Below are positions 48,153 to 59,251 of a stretch of DNA of 64,000 nucleotides, in pieces. How positions within the stretch are numbered: the first letter of the stretch is position 1; every line of letters begins with the position of its first letter. The notes below the pieces were generated by a model. That model did not search any database and had not been told where the DNA came from. It was given only the letters and a program-made list of their open reading frames with translations. The translations under genes and the position numbers were made by a program. The stretch is from Haemonchus contortus (taxonomy: Eukaryota > Nematoda > Chromadorea > Rhabditida > Trichostrongylidae). The stretch is taken from NCBI GenBank assembly GCA_000469685.2, contig LS997565.1, forward strand, positions 11,893,505-11,957,504, in the 5' to 3' direction.

Positions 48153-49715
48153 CTGGTTCCTGGATACCGCCAGATTGTGTAGAGCTCAAATAAGCAGATC
48201 AGCCCTAATCAGTCTCTCGCCCTTCTGGAGTTCTTAAAAATGCCAAAAAGCTTTGACTCTTCCTACACGGAGTTGCACCGATACCACGGTAAGGTCAAGG
48301 TTAATTTCTTCGGTCAGTGTGTACGAACCCATTCGCTGAATCCGATAAGACGACCAGCACCGCTGCCCACGTAAGATATCCCCCGAAGTTCGTCGGGAAG
48401 AAAGGGATATCGTGGAAACATACAGTTTTTGTCGTCCTGTAGCGTCGACCCCTTAACCAGTGTACTTTGATCAGTTGATGGCGACATCGTTAAACCACAG
48501 AATCGGCAGTAAGAGGTTGTATTCGAAGAAGGGCTAAAGGATTGTGAATATTGAAGAGGAAGATCCATCCGATTTTGAATTGCCTTTTCACTTAAAACCC
48601 ATTTGGAATCGTAGTGGCAAAGAATAGAGGGCTTGATTGGTTTGAACGGCTACAATATCCTGAACCTTGCTCGTGGTCCGGTAAGTGGTACCCCTGGCGA
48701 TCATGTGGTGCCTCCTGCCCATGTTTTTCTTTTGAATTCAGACTAAGAAACCTAAGAAACTATGAAATTATAGCTCCTCGTCCCTCATGTCAAATTCAAG
48801 ATGGTCCATTTGCCTGGGAGCAAACTACCAGGCATACTTACACTATACTACTCACAATAAGGACCGGACCACATGAGAAGCTCCATACACCAATCCTCTA
48901 TATATAAACCGCTAACTTTGTGTGTCCGTTTGTGTGTCCTCGCAAAAGTCACGTAGGCACGATCAAGAGCGTGGAGATCACAAGTGCGCGGTGAGAAAAC
49001 AGTTATGAAAAAGAAAGTCGACCGATGCTCTTTATATTGGGCCGTTGATTAACATCCAATCTATTTATGAAGTTACAGACTGTAAATCACAATACGCTTC
49101 CCACAACCAAGACTATCAAAGCCCTAGGAACTAGAGGAGGTTAAAATGGAAACAATTCCACGATCACCTATTAGTGTCAAGAGATCAATACCCTAAAGCG
49201 GATCGTTCCAAATGGGGAATATCACCTAATGGGGAAACGGTTATGAAAAGGGAACCGACACTGTTCATATTGGTCCTCTAACAAATCGTAATCAAGCGGT
49301 AGTGGGCATGGCATGGTGCACGCGTTAGTGTGCGTAGCCCAACTGGTTAATAATATTATGACATGGCCCTTCTGCCCAGGTTCTACTCAAACGGGCCCTT
49401 TTGGAAAATGAACAACCTTCGTCACCCAACAACCGATTTCCTAGACGCCAATGAAATCTTGTCTGCAATTGCACAAAAATTTTTAAAAAATTTCAAATTT
49501 TTGTTTTCAGTTTGGTTATTTCAGTTACTTATATTTTTGAATTTATTAATTCGAAGTGTGTGATCGGAATTTCCCTTCTACCATTCAAATTAGGTCTACT
49601 TCTTAGTTGAGTAATCACTTAGGTGAATGAGGATAACCAAACAACAGCAACGAAGGCGGCCAAACTCTGGTACCGATGAATGTTCGTTTGTGGAACGTAA
49701 GTTTGAGAAGTTCCT
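48153..49715. other. No gene seen
   Basis: A small SINE remnant near 48600-48645 and a tRNA-like head near 49318-49395; otherwise nothing recognised. Confidence 0.45.
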
Positions 49716-50164
49716 TCATGAAAATGGTTGAAGTTCAAGAAAATGGCGAGGAAAAGGATGGTCGACAGTTTTTTGATTGCTCCAGCGTAAAAGTTCAAAT
49801 TGCTTCAAGAATTTTGGGTTGAACTGAAAAGCTCATCGCAATATTTCTTGATTTTGTAGTAGTGAAGAGCAGTGAGAACATAAAATCCATGTAAGGAAAG
49901 TTTGAGACATGATTTTCAGTTGATAGGGCAGTCTGTGAGGACCTACACTCTGTGTTGTCTCACCTGAATGAAGAAAACGAAGGCGATATCTGGATTAACC
50001 TTGCAAGGGTTCGTATTCGCTGCACTTTTTTTGTACTCAATTGCTCTAGTTTCAGGATTTAAGGTTGAGAAAGAGTTTAATTGCCGTCCTCGTTCCTCAT
50101 AGTTTCTTTTAGGTGGTTCTATTAGAAACGATGGTGATAATTTAGCTGTTTTCCTTAATTCCAT
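49716..50164 (-). CDS. Putative small protein, 2 exons, divergent from the Nup107-like gene
   Basis: Not recognised. Exon 1 is 50164-49964: ATG, then 67 codons beginning MELRKTAKLSPSFLIEPP and ending at a CAG/gtgaga donor. Exon 2 is 49823-49716: it follows a good TTTTCAG acceptor in phase 0, encodes FNPKFLKQFELLRW, and stops at TGA 49716-49718. About 102 residues in all, mostly polar, with no clear signal peptide or membrane segment apart from a short IAFVFFI run at the junction. Its start lies about 390 bp from the first nucleoporin exon seen, so the two might share a promoter region. Chance open frames remain possible. Confidence 0.35.
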
Positions 50165-50355
50165 CAGAATAAAAGCCTACATGGTGGTGAGGGTAAGTCT
50201 TCCTTGTGAGGACTGTTCCCCCTCAGCCTTCCTGGGTTACTCGGAGAAACAAGTTTGCTGAATCTTGTGTGGACTAACCCACATGCCATTGCCAACTGCT
50301 TTCGAACTCAACTACGATTCTAAACGGAATTCTTCGAGGTCCTTGTCCCTTTGTT

Positions 50356-50516
50356 TACGAATTATTGTTGTTTTTTCCCACTGAAACCGCACCTGTTGGG
50401 TGGAATTTTCCACTTTCTGAAGCCTTTCCTATTCTCTGGTTTAACTGTGACCTAGCTGATTGTGACGTATGGGGACAGCTTGAAAAGACAAATCCCGAGA
50501 AGTGGCCACTTTGACG
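50356..50516 (+). other. Coding-like open stretch just upstream of the Nup107-like gene
   Basis: One + frame stays open from about 50275 to a TGA at 50514-50516 and reads protein-like (for example GWNFPLSEAF and WGQLEKTNPEKW). A GAC/gtatgg donor at 50482/50483 would join in phase 0 to the exon at 50551, giving a 68 bp intron. I could not fix an acceptor or start codon, so this is only a candidate 5' exon of the nucleoporin gene. It could also be chance. Confidence 0.3.
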
Positions 50517-50550
50517 GATAGCTTCTAGAAGTCGACCGGAGTAGGTTCAG

Positions 50551-53500
50551 TTGACTTATGGCAGAACGTTGAGAGAGTTAGCTCGGTTATTCAATATCGA
50601 CGACTTATTGTTCCAGATTTATCATGACTACTGCAATGCACTGGAGTACCTTGGATCCAGTGTTCCTGTTGATGAAATTCGACATGCATTTGGAGCACAT
50701 CGCTGCCTGGCTGCCTTGGTTACAGAAGTGAACTTGTTGCAAGATTATGGAGCTGACAAAGTAAGAGGTTTCTTTTCTTCTCACCCTGTCTATCTCCAAT
50801 AACCCCTTTTGATTCTAGGGCGATTCTTTTCTAGCTTCGATGATAGCTGAAGATCATGATTTCCGCCTTGTTTACGTAAGTATCTTGGGTTTTTGGGGTC
50901 CAGAAATTTGTAGAAATTCTTAGTCCTCCACTATCTAGGTGCTATGGCGTTGGTGTCTCAATAGCGCAAGTGAATCGAAAGGATTCGGAGAACTCGCCTT
51001 CCAATTCAGTGACATTAGAGAGTTATCTGAATTACCTAGGTGAATCGCTTTGTTTCCCACGTAATGTTCGATATATTGGAATTCTTTATAACGGTAGTTT
51101 TTTCTAGAACATACGTGAACCGAACAGTCAATGGAAAGAAAGTTGGACCAGACCCAGATTCGATGCTTTCGGCATCAGAAGATGCTAATTTTGAGAAAAT
51201 CATACGAGTTGTGTTCAGTCTTCTACGATGTGGACGATTTGAGGACGTAAGTGAGGCTATCCTACCTATACAGGCACTCAATGGTATCTTCATGAAGTTC
51301 TTTTTCATTCTCGCAGAACAATTTACGCAGTGTTATAAGTAGGCTGTTTTGATTTCTACTGGATTTCGCGAATACCTCTTAAGGAAGGTGATGGGTGATG
51401 GGGCGTCTGACGTCTTTATAGCAAAAAATCTCTTTCTAAGCTCTAATTGGTTCATCATAAGGTGACAGCCCCGAACTAGAGCCTTCAGCTTGTGGCTTTT
51501 AGTGGGCTATCCCTCAGCTATCTTGCTATTTTTATGATTTCAGGCAATGAATTTGAGTGGAAATATGAACGTCCCATGGCTAACTCCGTTGATTCGATCG
51601 CAACAGCTTCTTATCGATTCAAGCTTAATCGGCGCAAACCTAACAAATCATGAAAGAGCCCGTTTCCACTTCAGAAAATTATTTTTCAACACTATGGTCA
51701 AGGCAATTTCCGAGGTGAGTCCTCGACAAACTACATCCAACTCACTCTTGATGTTTGGAAGCATATAATGGGTGAAGTCGCTCTATACCGTGAGAGTGAT
51801 TTTCGTAGGACGACTTCAGAACCTCTGGGTTGGTATGCTTATTTCACCTTGGACCAGAACTATGACTAAATACAATGTGTTTCAAAAGTATGTGCACACC
51901 TAACATTCTGTTTTTTTGAGAACACCATTGCTTTCTGTAACCTGTGACCTCCACCATTCAATTCCTTGTGTGCGATAACCTACAAACTCTTATTCTGAGA
52001 GAACATCGTAGCTGCTAACATAATTTTTTATTAAAGAAAAAATCTTCTCTGTTTCAAAAGTATGTGCCCACTTAGCAGAAAACAAAAATATAGCCGAGAT
52101 CAGGAATCAGTAGGGCCCCCTAAATTTCTGTATAGGTTATCGACTACGAGGAATCGTTTGAGAATGGTTTCGCCACGGTAGGTTCTTTAGTTACCTTTGA
52201 AATGAAAAATTTTGAGTGTGCACATAGTTTTCGAACGGCGACTGGGCCGCTTTTTTTCATACATTGCTAGATTCATTCGAGACACTGGCAGCTATCGCTC
52301 TCAACCTATTCCTGGCCGTCCACGTATTTTGACTGCTCAGGACAACAGGAGAATAGCCCATCTTGTGGCGAATACTTCTTTATCTGTGAGTCAGATCCGA
52401 GCTCAGATGAGTTTATCAGTCTCGCGTACGACCGTTTGGCGCTCTATCCTCTCCTATGAGTATATGACACGAGAGACGATGAAGACGGCTACTCGAATCA
52501 GTACTCGCCACAAGCTGACAAGGATGGAGTTTACTCGTAGGAACATGGCAACATCATGGAGTAAGGGACGGTTGTTCGAGAGTTTTGAGGATTTTCCTAT
52601 TTTCAGAACAAACAATTTGTTGTACCCATTTTGTTCTTCAGTGATTTCTTCTGATGAAAAAAAGCACAATATCGATGGGCCGGATGGATTTTGTCATTAT
52701 TGAAGGTACCTTCGCCGAGAGCCACTCGTGTTTTCGAAAAGGAATTTCGGAGGAGGCTCTTTGATGGTTTGCGCGAGCAAACTCCAGCCTTGTCAGCTTG
52801 CGTCGAGTACTGAGTCGAGTAGCCTTCTTCATGGTCTCTCGTGTGATATACTCATCAGAGCGGATAGAGCGCCAAACGGTCGTACGCGAGACTGGTAAAC
52901 CCATCTGAGCTCGGGTCTGTTTCACAGAGAAAGAAGTATTCGCCACAAGACGGGCTATTCTCCTGTTGTCCTGAGCAGTCAAAATACGTGGACGGCCAGG
53001 AATAGTTTGAGAGCGATAGCTGCCAGGGTCTCGAATGAATCTAGCAATGCATGAAAAAGAGCGGCCCGTTGAAGTTTCTAAAGTATGGGCACACTAAAAA
53101 TTTTTCATTTCAAAGGTAACTAAAGAGCCTACCGTAATCATTCTCAAACGATTCCTCGTAGTCGATAACCTCTACAGAAATTCAGGAGGCCCTATTGATT
53201 CCTGATCTCGATTTTATTTTTGTTTTTTGCTAAGTGTGCACATACTTTTGAAACAAAGAAGAAATTTTTCTTAAATAAAAAAGTTATGTTAGCAGCTACG
53301 ATGTTCCCTCAGAACATGTGTTCGTAAGTTATCGCACACAAGGAATTGAATGGTGAAGGTCACAGGTCACAGAAAGCAATGGTATTAACAAAAAAAACAA
53401 AATGTTTGGTGTGCACATACTTTTGAAACACACTGTAATTTTCAGTCGTGACTCATTTCCTACTGGATCTAATCAAGCGAAATTTGAATATGTGTAGCAT

Positions 53501-56500
53501 TGGTGTAGTGTGAATATTTACCGCTATTGACCTGCAATCTGATCATGTTCCAGATGTCCAAAAGGGCTTGAACAAAAAATCAACTGGAAATTTGAATGGT
53601 GGTCCTTTTAGGAGTCCTTTCCTTTTTGCCATGTTGTAAGTGTACGAGCATTAATGCCGAACCTAGAAGAGAAGAAAAACGTACATAAGGTCGGAATAAC
53701 TGCAGACGTCACAAACTTGCATTCAGCACAGTCTACAAACGCCTCCCCACTAATATGTGGATAGGGCTGTTTTGCAGTCAAGTAGTGTTGAACAGTGTAA
53801 AATATGCTTCAACTGAACATATCAAAATTTCATGTAATTTGCTCCACTGGGAAAAAAGTTACGGCAGGTTAAAGTTGGCCGAATACTTCTGAGCGCTACT
53901 GTATGGATGGTTTTGAATGTAGGCCGCAAACCTTCGCATTGTCTCCCTTTCTCGTTGTCCGATTTTACCTTCCTACCCGGATTTAGAAGTAAAATCCGCT
54001 AAAATTTATAGGGTCTTTACACTCTGCTTGAAAACTATAGCTGATTCTATTTTCTAAAAGGCAGTTGATTGATTTCCCATTTGAAGCACCGCCCTGTGAA
54101 TGAATAGTGAATGCTCTCTCCCTTTTTGCTGGACCAGGGCGAAGTATGTTGTCCCATACGTAAACTTCTAGCATGTAATCATGAATTCTCTGGATGTGAC
54201 GCGTTTCCAAGCTCACCTCACCATAATTTTTATGAATCTCATGTAAAAAGTATTCCCGATGTTCCACAAAAGGTGGTATTGCGTCTGCCGAGCTAGTCGA
54301 ATCAGTAAACTTCAGACTAAATACTCAATGGGTATCCGAATGGTGTTCGCTGCTCTAGCTGGAGATTGGCAATTTCTCTTACCACTTGCTGTAAATGTAG
54401 ATGACCGCCTGTGGTGTTACGCCAATGCTGCTGTACAAGCGAGGTTAGTTCGAATCGAAGGAAGTGAAGGTGTGAATTAGATTTTATGAGATAGTGAGTC
54501 GTTTTTCAGACTCAATGCCGCTCTCGGTATTGAACACCCTATTTTTGCTCCGACGACGATAGAGGGAATATTCGAAGCCATAGCGACGGTAAATTCTTTC
54601 AAAACCTCTACGCTCCCACTTCGTGCTAATCCATGAGTCTTTAGGCAGACCCTCCTCCATATTATGTTCTTATGAGTTATATGATGAGAGAGGCCTGGGA
54701 AGATGCTGTCGATTGGATGTATGCTTACTGTAGTGAGGTCGAGAAGAGACCGGGGGCAAAAGTACAGCCCCTGTACCGTTTCTTCGGTCTTGTCACAAGT
54801 GTGTGTCGTATATTGAAGAATGATCACGATGTAAGTTGATGAGTTCATTTGCTGTCAGTGTGCAATAGCTTTCTTGCATTGACCATTATTCCCAGAGGCT
54901 TCACGGGTTTCTATTTAGGAGGATCATGGCAAAGCCCTCGTTGGACGTATGATTGATGTATTACTGCAAAAACAGCTGTTCAGCTTGATCCCATTTTATG
55001 CAGCGTTACTACCAGAGAATGACGGTCTGCAGCGAATATGGAATGTAATGCCATGTAAGTTACTGATTGGTCATGTGTTTTCTACTTGCTAGCTCGGTTA
55101 GCCATTCCCTGGGCTGCCCAATTGTTCCTACCGCCCGGAAGGAGTGGATCATAACACTACCCTGCGCTTACTGTTTACTACGGCTGGATTGTTAGTTTTC
55201 TAGCAGGTCATAGATGTTTGCCGAGAGGGGACCCGGTTTTTCCACGGCTAGGAAGTGGGAAAGAATGTCGAAAGGCAGTTTCGTAGTTTCTTTCATTGTT
55301 TGCCTGGTCGCGTGAACTTGTGCGTGCTCAGTTGTGGTTCAAAGTATCTTTAATGGGATTCTTTTTAGGTTTTATTTTCCACCAAGACTTTCCATTTCCT
55401 TCCTCGTCATTTTCTTGTGTTCACTTCAGACGTGAAATGTGACGGTGATCGTGTTACTTTCATTGCTGCTCTGAATGAAGCTGGTTTCGATGGTGAACAA
55501 ATTGCGTTTGAATTTGGTAGATTCCGCATTGTGGTGAGTACGCATTCCATACTTAGCGACTATCATAAACATAATGATGGTCTGTTGTACAGGAAATGGT
55601 CGATCACGCGGATCATTTGCATTGGATATTTGCGTGTGGCGAGAAGAAGCTGCTAAATGCCGTTATCGAAACAAACAATGTTCTGCGTCATTATTTACGT
55701 AGGTTTTTTCCAGTATGTTTGAAGACTGTTTTGTTAGACACTGATTTCTGCTATGCAGTATCTGAGACGGAAGATGAGGCAAGCGATTTAATCAATGAAT
55801 GCGAGAAACTGAAGTTAGTGGATCGTCTCGCCGAATTAGTCAAGAGCGAAAACGACGAGGAAGCATTAGAGTGGAATTCTACCGCGGGAATTGCAATTGA
55901 CGAGTGCAACAATCACTGTTTATACTTAGTGGGTGCTTACTGAGTCGTTCTTTTTTGGCTTTTTCAATGCTCTTGATGTCAATCAATGGTTTGTGATGTT
56001 AGAAGAGGGGTAAAAATATCGGAAAAGTCTTTTTAGGCGGCACAAACTCTCTCCACGAATTTTGCCATTGAATGTGCCAGAGCTCATGAGGCAGCGCAAA
56101 GGAAAGCTGAAGATGAACGGGAATGTGATGAATGGTCTCGACAAGGTGATCTCGTCGGACTGTCGCAACGTACAGCTCGAGCTGAACGTAACCAGGCACT
56201 TCATGAACGCTCCAAGCTGGCTCTTGACGCATGTAAGGCGGTAAGTCGTGGTCGTCTGCAATATTTCGAGTAATTAATGTAGCGAAGGTTCCTTTTAAGA
56301 GGACATTGGATGCTATCACGGCCTTTGTTCGACATCCCGGTTGGAGGACGGATACAAAGACGGTACGTGAGATACTGTTTAGTTTGAGCCTGCTTTCGAT
56401 TTCTGCCTCTGCAATCTTTGTTAATGTGTTAAAGTGTAGGGCGGTGTTCGTTCACTGTTCTAACGGAAAGCATTCTTATTAATTGAATCGTAGTTTTCGG

Positions 56501-57136
56501 CTGAAAAAAATTTTAACGGTTATTCAATCGATAGTTTAGAGGGTAAACATTCTGGAATCAGTGAACTCTATGAAATGAGGGGTTGGGTGTAAGATTGCCA
56601 CTCTTCATGGGCTCTACTTCAAGATCAGTTTTCAATCCGTTTTCCCCCTTTCTGACGAGTTCTTGCTATTCTTTCCTTATTCAGGCTTATATATTGTCTG
56701 TTTGTAGGATTGGGGTCGATCCGAGCAGCTAAAAGCGCTACGAGAAAGGTGTTACGCCAATATGCTCAGTGTGTTGCTCCGTAATCTGAAAATGTGCAAT
56801 GATACTGAAACTGTCTTGGACATCCTCGCTGAATGCGCCGATGAAGAACTGGAGCTCTATAAGGTTTGCGATTACTTCTTTTCAAAGGGTTTAAGATTAT
56901 TTCTTGTGAGAAGTAAAGAGGTTATTTATTCTTTGTTTTTCTTTCCTGTAGGGCATTCCATGATGTGGTTGAATGAAGTGCTTTGGCGAAATAACATATT
57001 CATTTGAGCTTCTCCGAAAAAAATGAATAAGACATGCCCTTACCGATTTATTTCCTTTCTGCAGGATCTTTCAAGAGGTGACCTCTGTCGCTTCCTTCTC
57101 GACGTGCACACTTTGGCAGGCCATGCATTGGGTTAA
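50551..57136 (+). CDS. npp-5: Nucleoporin Nup107-like (C. elegans NPP-5 type), 5' end incomplete
   Basis: Scaffold protein of the Nup107-160 Y-complex of the nuclear pore. Exons: 50551-50760, 50819-50875, 50939-51039, 51108-51246, 51544-51714, 54316-54443, 54510-54588, 54645-54830, 54919-55054, 55430-55533, 55593-55698, 55759-55928, 56037-56240, 56300-56362, 56708-56863, 57065-57136. All phases match, giving about 693 residues plus an unseen N-terminus. Family signatures: LLRCGRFED followed by PWLTPLI (the position of GRLEEA..WRAA), ALAGDWQFLLPLAVNVDDRLW (the SGNL..LLPVC..WED.LWA motif, positions 54344-54411), and an all-helical C-terminal half with an Ala/Arg-rich helix near 56100-56230. The first exon seen begins with TTG ACT, not ATG, so at least one exon lies upstream, perhaps ending at a GAC/gtatgg donor at 50482. 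The symbol follows family assignment by motif, not alignment. The 2.6 kb intron 51715-54315 holds a transposon. Confidence 0.85.
52212..52775 (+). pseudogene. Tc3-like transposase fragment, forward copy
   Basis: Encodes the second helix-turn-helix (GRPRILTAQDNRRIAHLV, then SVSRTTVWRSI), then the start of the DDE domain with its first catalytic Asp in an SSDEKKHNIDGPDGF motif. An in-frame TGA at 52701-52703 replaces the Trp expected after HY. The frame then continues through RREPLVFSKRNFGGG and SLMV before meeting the inverted copy near 52776. The second Asp and the final acidic residue are absent, as is the N-terminal paired-like helix region. Confidence 0.8.
52776..53060 (-). pseudogene. Tc3-like transposase fragment, inverted copy
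   Basis: On the minus strand this repeats the helix-turn-helix region (TAQDNRRIARLVANTSFS, then PVSRTTVWRSIRSDEY and LTRLEFAR) and ends at the junction with the forward copy. It matches the forward copy closely but not perfectly (SVSQIRAQMSLS against SVKQTRAQMGLP), so the two halves differ by several substitutions. No catalytic residues are kept. Confidence 0.75.
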
Positions 57137-57392
57137 TTCCGGTGGATCTCTTTGTTTCGTTTTGTTATGACCATTGAAGAAAACAATATAATTAAAAAAA
57201 TTTGAACTCATTCTGTGAGACGTGTGATCCCTACGAATGCATGAAATATGTTTCTGAAGTACACTTTGCAATTACATTTTCGCTCTTTCTTGACCATCTG
57301 GATTATTTCCTGTCTTGATTACAGACATCATGCAGAATTGAACTCAATCTGTGTGGCAAAATGCGACAAATGAGATATTAAGTAAGTTCTAA

Positions 57393-57398
57393 AATAAA
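57393..57398 (+). terminator. AATAAA, possible polyadenylation signal of the Nup107-like gene
   Basis: A canonical AATAAA lies about 257 bp after the TAA at 57134-57136. Variant A-rich signals nearer the stop (around 57186) may be used instead. Confidence 0.4.
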
Positions 57399-57585
57399 AC
57401 GATAGAGTAGTTCACTGCTGGAAGCGAACAGGGGTTTCTGAGTAATCACGCTATCCCGAACAGAGTCGCTCTCGAAACCAAAAGCTGTGTTCGGCAGGGT
57501 TACGCCATGCATTGGACTGTCTTTGGTAGTAGTTGAAAAAGTCGAATGCGAAGCCGTTCTGCCGATTGACTTTCTGAAGACCACA

Positions 57586-58139
57586 TCAAAACGGCAGACC
57601 TGTTTTGATATGTGCCTTCGTCGGGTTTCTTTTGTGGAATCGAGAGGACATCGGGGACTTTACACCTGTGCGGAAGTCTTGGTATTGGCTGTCACGTTCT
57701 GATTTTGCTGTCGTACAAGCCAGCACATGAAGGTTCTGTGCAAGAACATAGATGGGAAAAATAAGCAATACATAAGCAACAGCACTTGATTGAAAGGATG
57801 TCGTCAACAGGTTTGTTCCAGCTGCCGGTGCAATCCTGAAGATGAAGGTGCCATCATCCTGCCTTTCATCATCAGAATAAAAAAACCGGAAAAGGTTATG
57901 AAATTTTAGCGAAATTTAGCGAAATTAAGTAATGACATAATGACCACCAACGTAAAAATTTGAATCAGTGCATGGAGAGTCCAATATCATGCCATATACA
58001 CATTTACGATGGCGATCGTTGACTTTTTAAAAATTTCAAAAATGAGCTGAATACAGTCGAACGTACGGAAGGAACCGACCTTTCTTACCACATATACGTC
58101 ACTCGAAATCAAACTTTGGAGGTTGGAACTGAATGACAT
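57586..58139 (-). CDS. Putative small single-pass membrane protein, 2 exons
   Basis: Family not recognised. Exon 1 is 58139-58089 (ATG, 17 codons, ending in a GTG/gtaaga donor). Exon 2 is 57858-57586, after a GGCAG acceptor and in the same phase, giving about 107 residues. Exon 2 encodes DDGTFIFRIAPAAGTN, then one hydrophobic segment (AVAYVLLIFPIYVLA) and a basic, Ser/Arg-rich tail. Below the stop the same strand reads on in another frame through a protein-like stretch (57578-57378), so an intron with an unusual donor, or a frameshift, could extend the protein. It would converge with the Nup107-like gene. Support is the open frames, phase agreement and protein-like composition only. Confidence 0.4.
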
Positions 58140-58269
58140 GGAAGCTCTCAATGCAAGCAGACGTTGATGTCACGGCAACGGTCGCCGGTAGTGTGTGCAC
58201 GTCCAGCGGATCGAATCCCACCTACGCTTAACAAGCCTTTCGAGATCGTTTGTCGGTGTAAAGGGTGAA

Positions 58270-58555
58270 GTCTTCGCCGGTTAATAATCGATCTAATTCC
58301 CAAGGATGTGCCCCCATTCCACTCTCCTACATTATCATAGCGGCATTTTGTATGTTTATCTGGACTATAATGTGGTTTGAGGTGACCAGTTGGTGTTGAG
58401 ATCAGTGCAAAAATCCTCCTAGGTGGATCTGTTACCTGTTAATCAACCATGGAGAGATGAGGGAATTGGTTTTCAAGCCGATAACGATCCGGGATTCGAA
58501 TCCCGCACTGTACGGGGGATGTGCGCCATTTGCTGCTGCACCATCTGCGCTTACC
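58270..58555 (-). mobile_element. tRNA-derived SINE, strongly decayed
   Basis: The head is well kept (GGGATTCGAATCCCGCAC and CACCATCTGCGC); the body is barely alignable. Confidence 0.6.
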
Positions 58556-59251
58556 GTTTATCAGTATAGAGCTTATTCTCACTCGAGCAATCTTGGGTTG
58601 TGGTATTGGTGGAGTACCGTAACGCCTTTTTTTGATTTGAATTCGAGATTGAGGGATTCAATTGTGTGGCGGACTCCAGGGTCAATCATCTAAATTACCT
58701 GTCGTCTCGTTGATCGTCGATCATCCAGTGAGCACCAGTAACGTCTCCGTTTCTCCCTACCGCGAGCCAGGGTGGTAACGGGGTCTCTCCTTGCTCGAGG
58801 CATGGTCCGACCATCCTGGGGTTCGTTTAACGTCCCGGGTGATTCAGTCAGTACATTCAGGCCCTGGTCCAACGATCATCGTGATGTCTGTCCAACTGTC
58901 TGATCTTTGACTACTTGGCGTAAGCAACAGCGTCCTCGATTAAGGATGCCGTTCGGGGACAATAACTATTATCAATCATTTTTGCCCGTGGGGAACACAT
59001 TTTTATCGCTCCGAAAAGACAAAATGATAAATGGCTCGCTGAAAATGGTGTTACGCTTCAGTTTCTTTCTTTGAAAACCAGCTTTTGTTTCTTGTCGCTC
59101 ACTTCCCAACATCTTCCCCCCAGGAGTCGTTTACGTAAGCCATAGCGATCGCACTTCCCATAGCTGGCGTGGAACGTGTTTCTCCCACTGGCGCCACCGA
59201 TCGTCGCCACCGCTCTCGTCCTTCGATCGACAATCATCGAATCGCCATCGG
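58556..59251. other. Upstream region of the secreted-protein gene
   Basis: No gene supported. A pyrimidine-rich CTTCCCCCCAG at about 59117-59127 could be a spliced-leader acceptor for the gene starting at 59252. Confidence 0.4.

Larger units (their letters stand above)
51871..53437. mobile_element. Palindromic Tc1/mariner-superfamily element (Tc3-like), intronic
   Basis: Outer ends at 51871 (TACAATGTGTTTC) and 53437 (GAAACACACTGTA) are inverted copies flanked by TA, the superfamily's target site. A second copy of the end motif (GTTTCAAAAGTATGTG) sits about 177 bp inside each end, at 52050 and 53236-53260. C. elegans Tc3 has long TIRs with an end site and an internal transposase site at a similar distance. 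Inside are two transposase 5' parts in opposite orientation. The whole element is a foldback in the large intron of the Nup107-like gene and cannot encode a working transposase. Confidence 0.85.

Noticed and set aside
51247..51543. A possible extra nucleoporin exon (51314-51335, after TTCTCGCAG)
   Set aside because: Its phase does not join to the next exon, while direct splicing 51246 to 51544 keeps frame and gives the expected family motif order.
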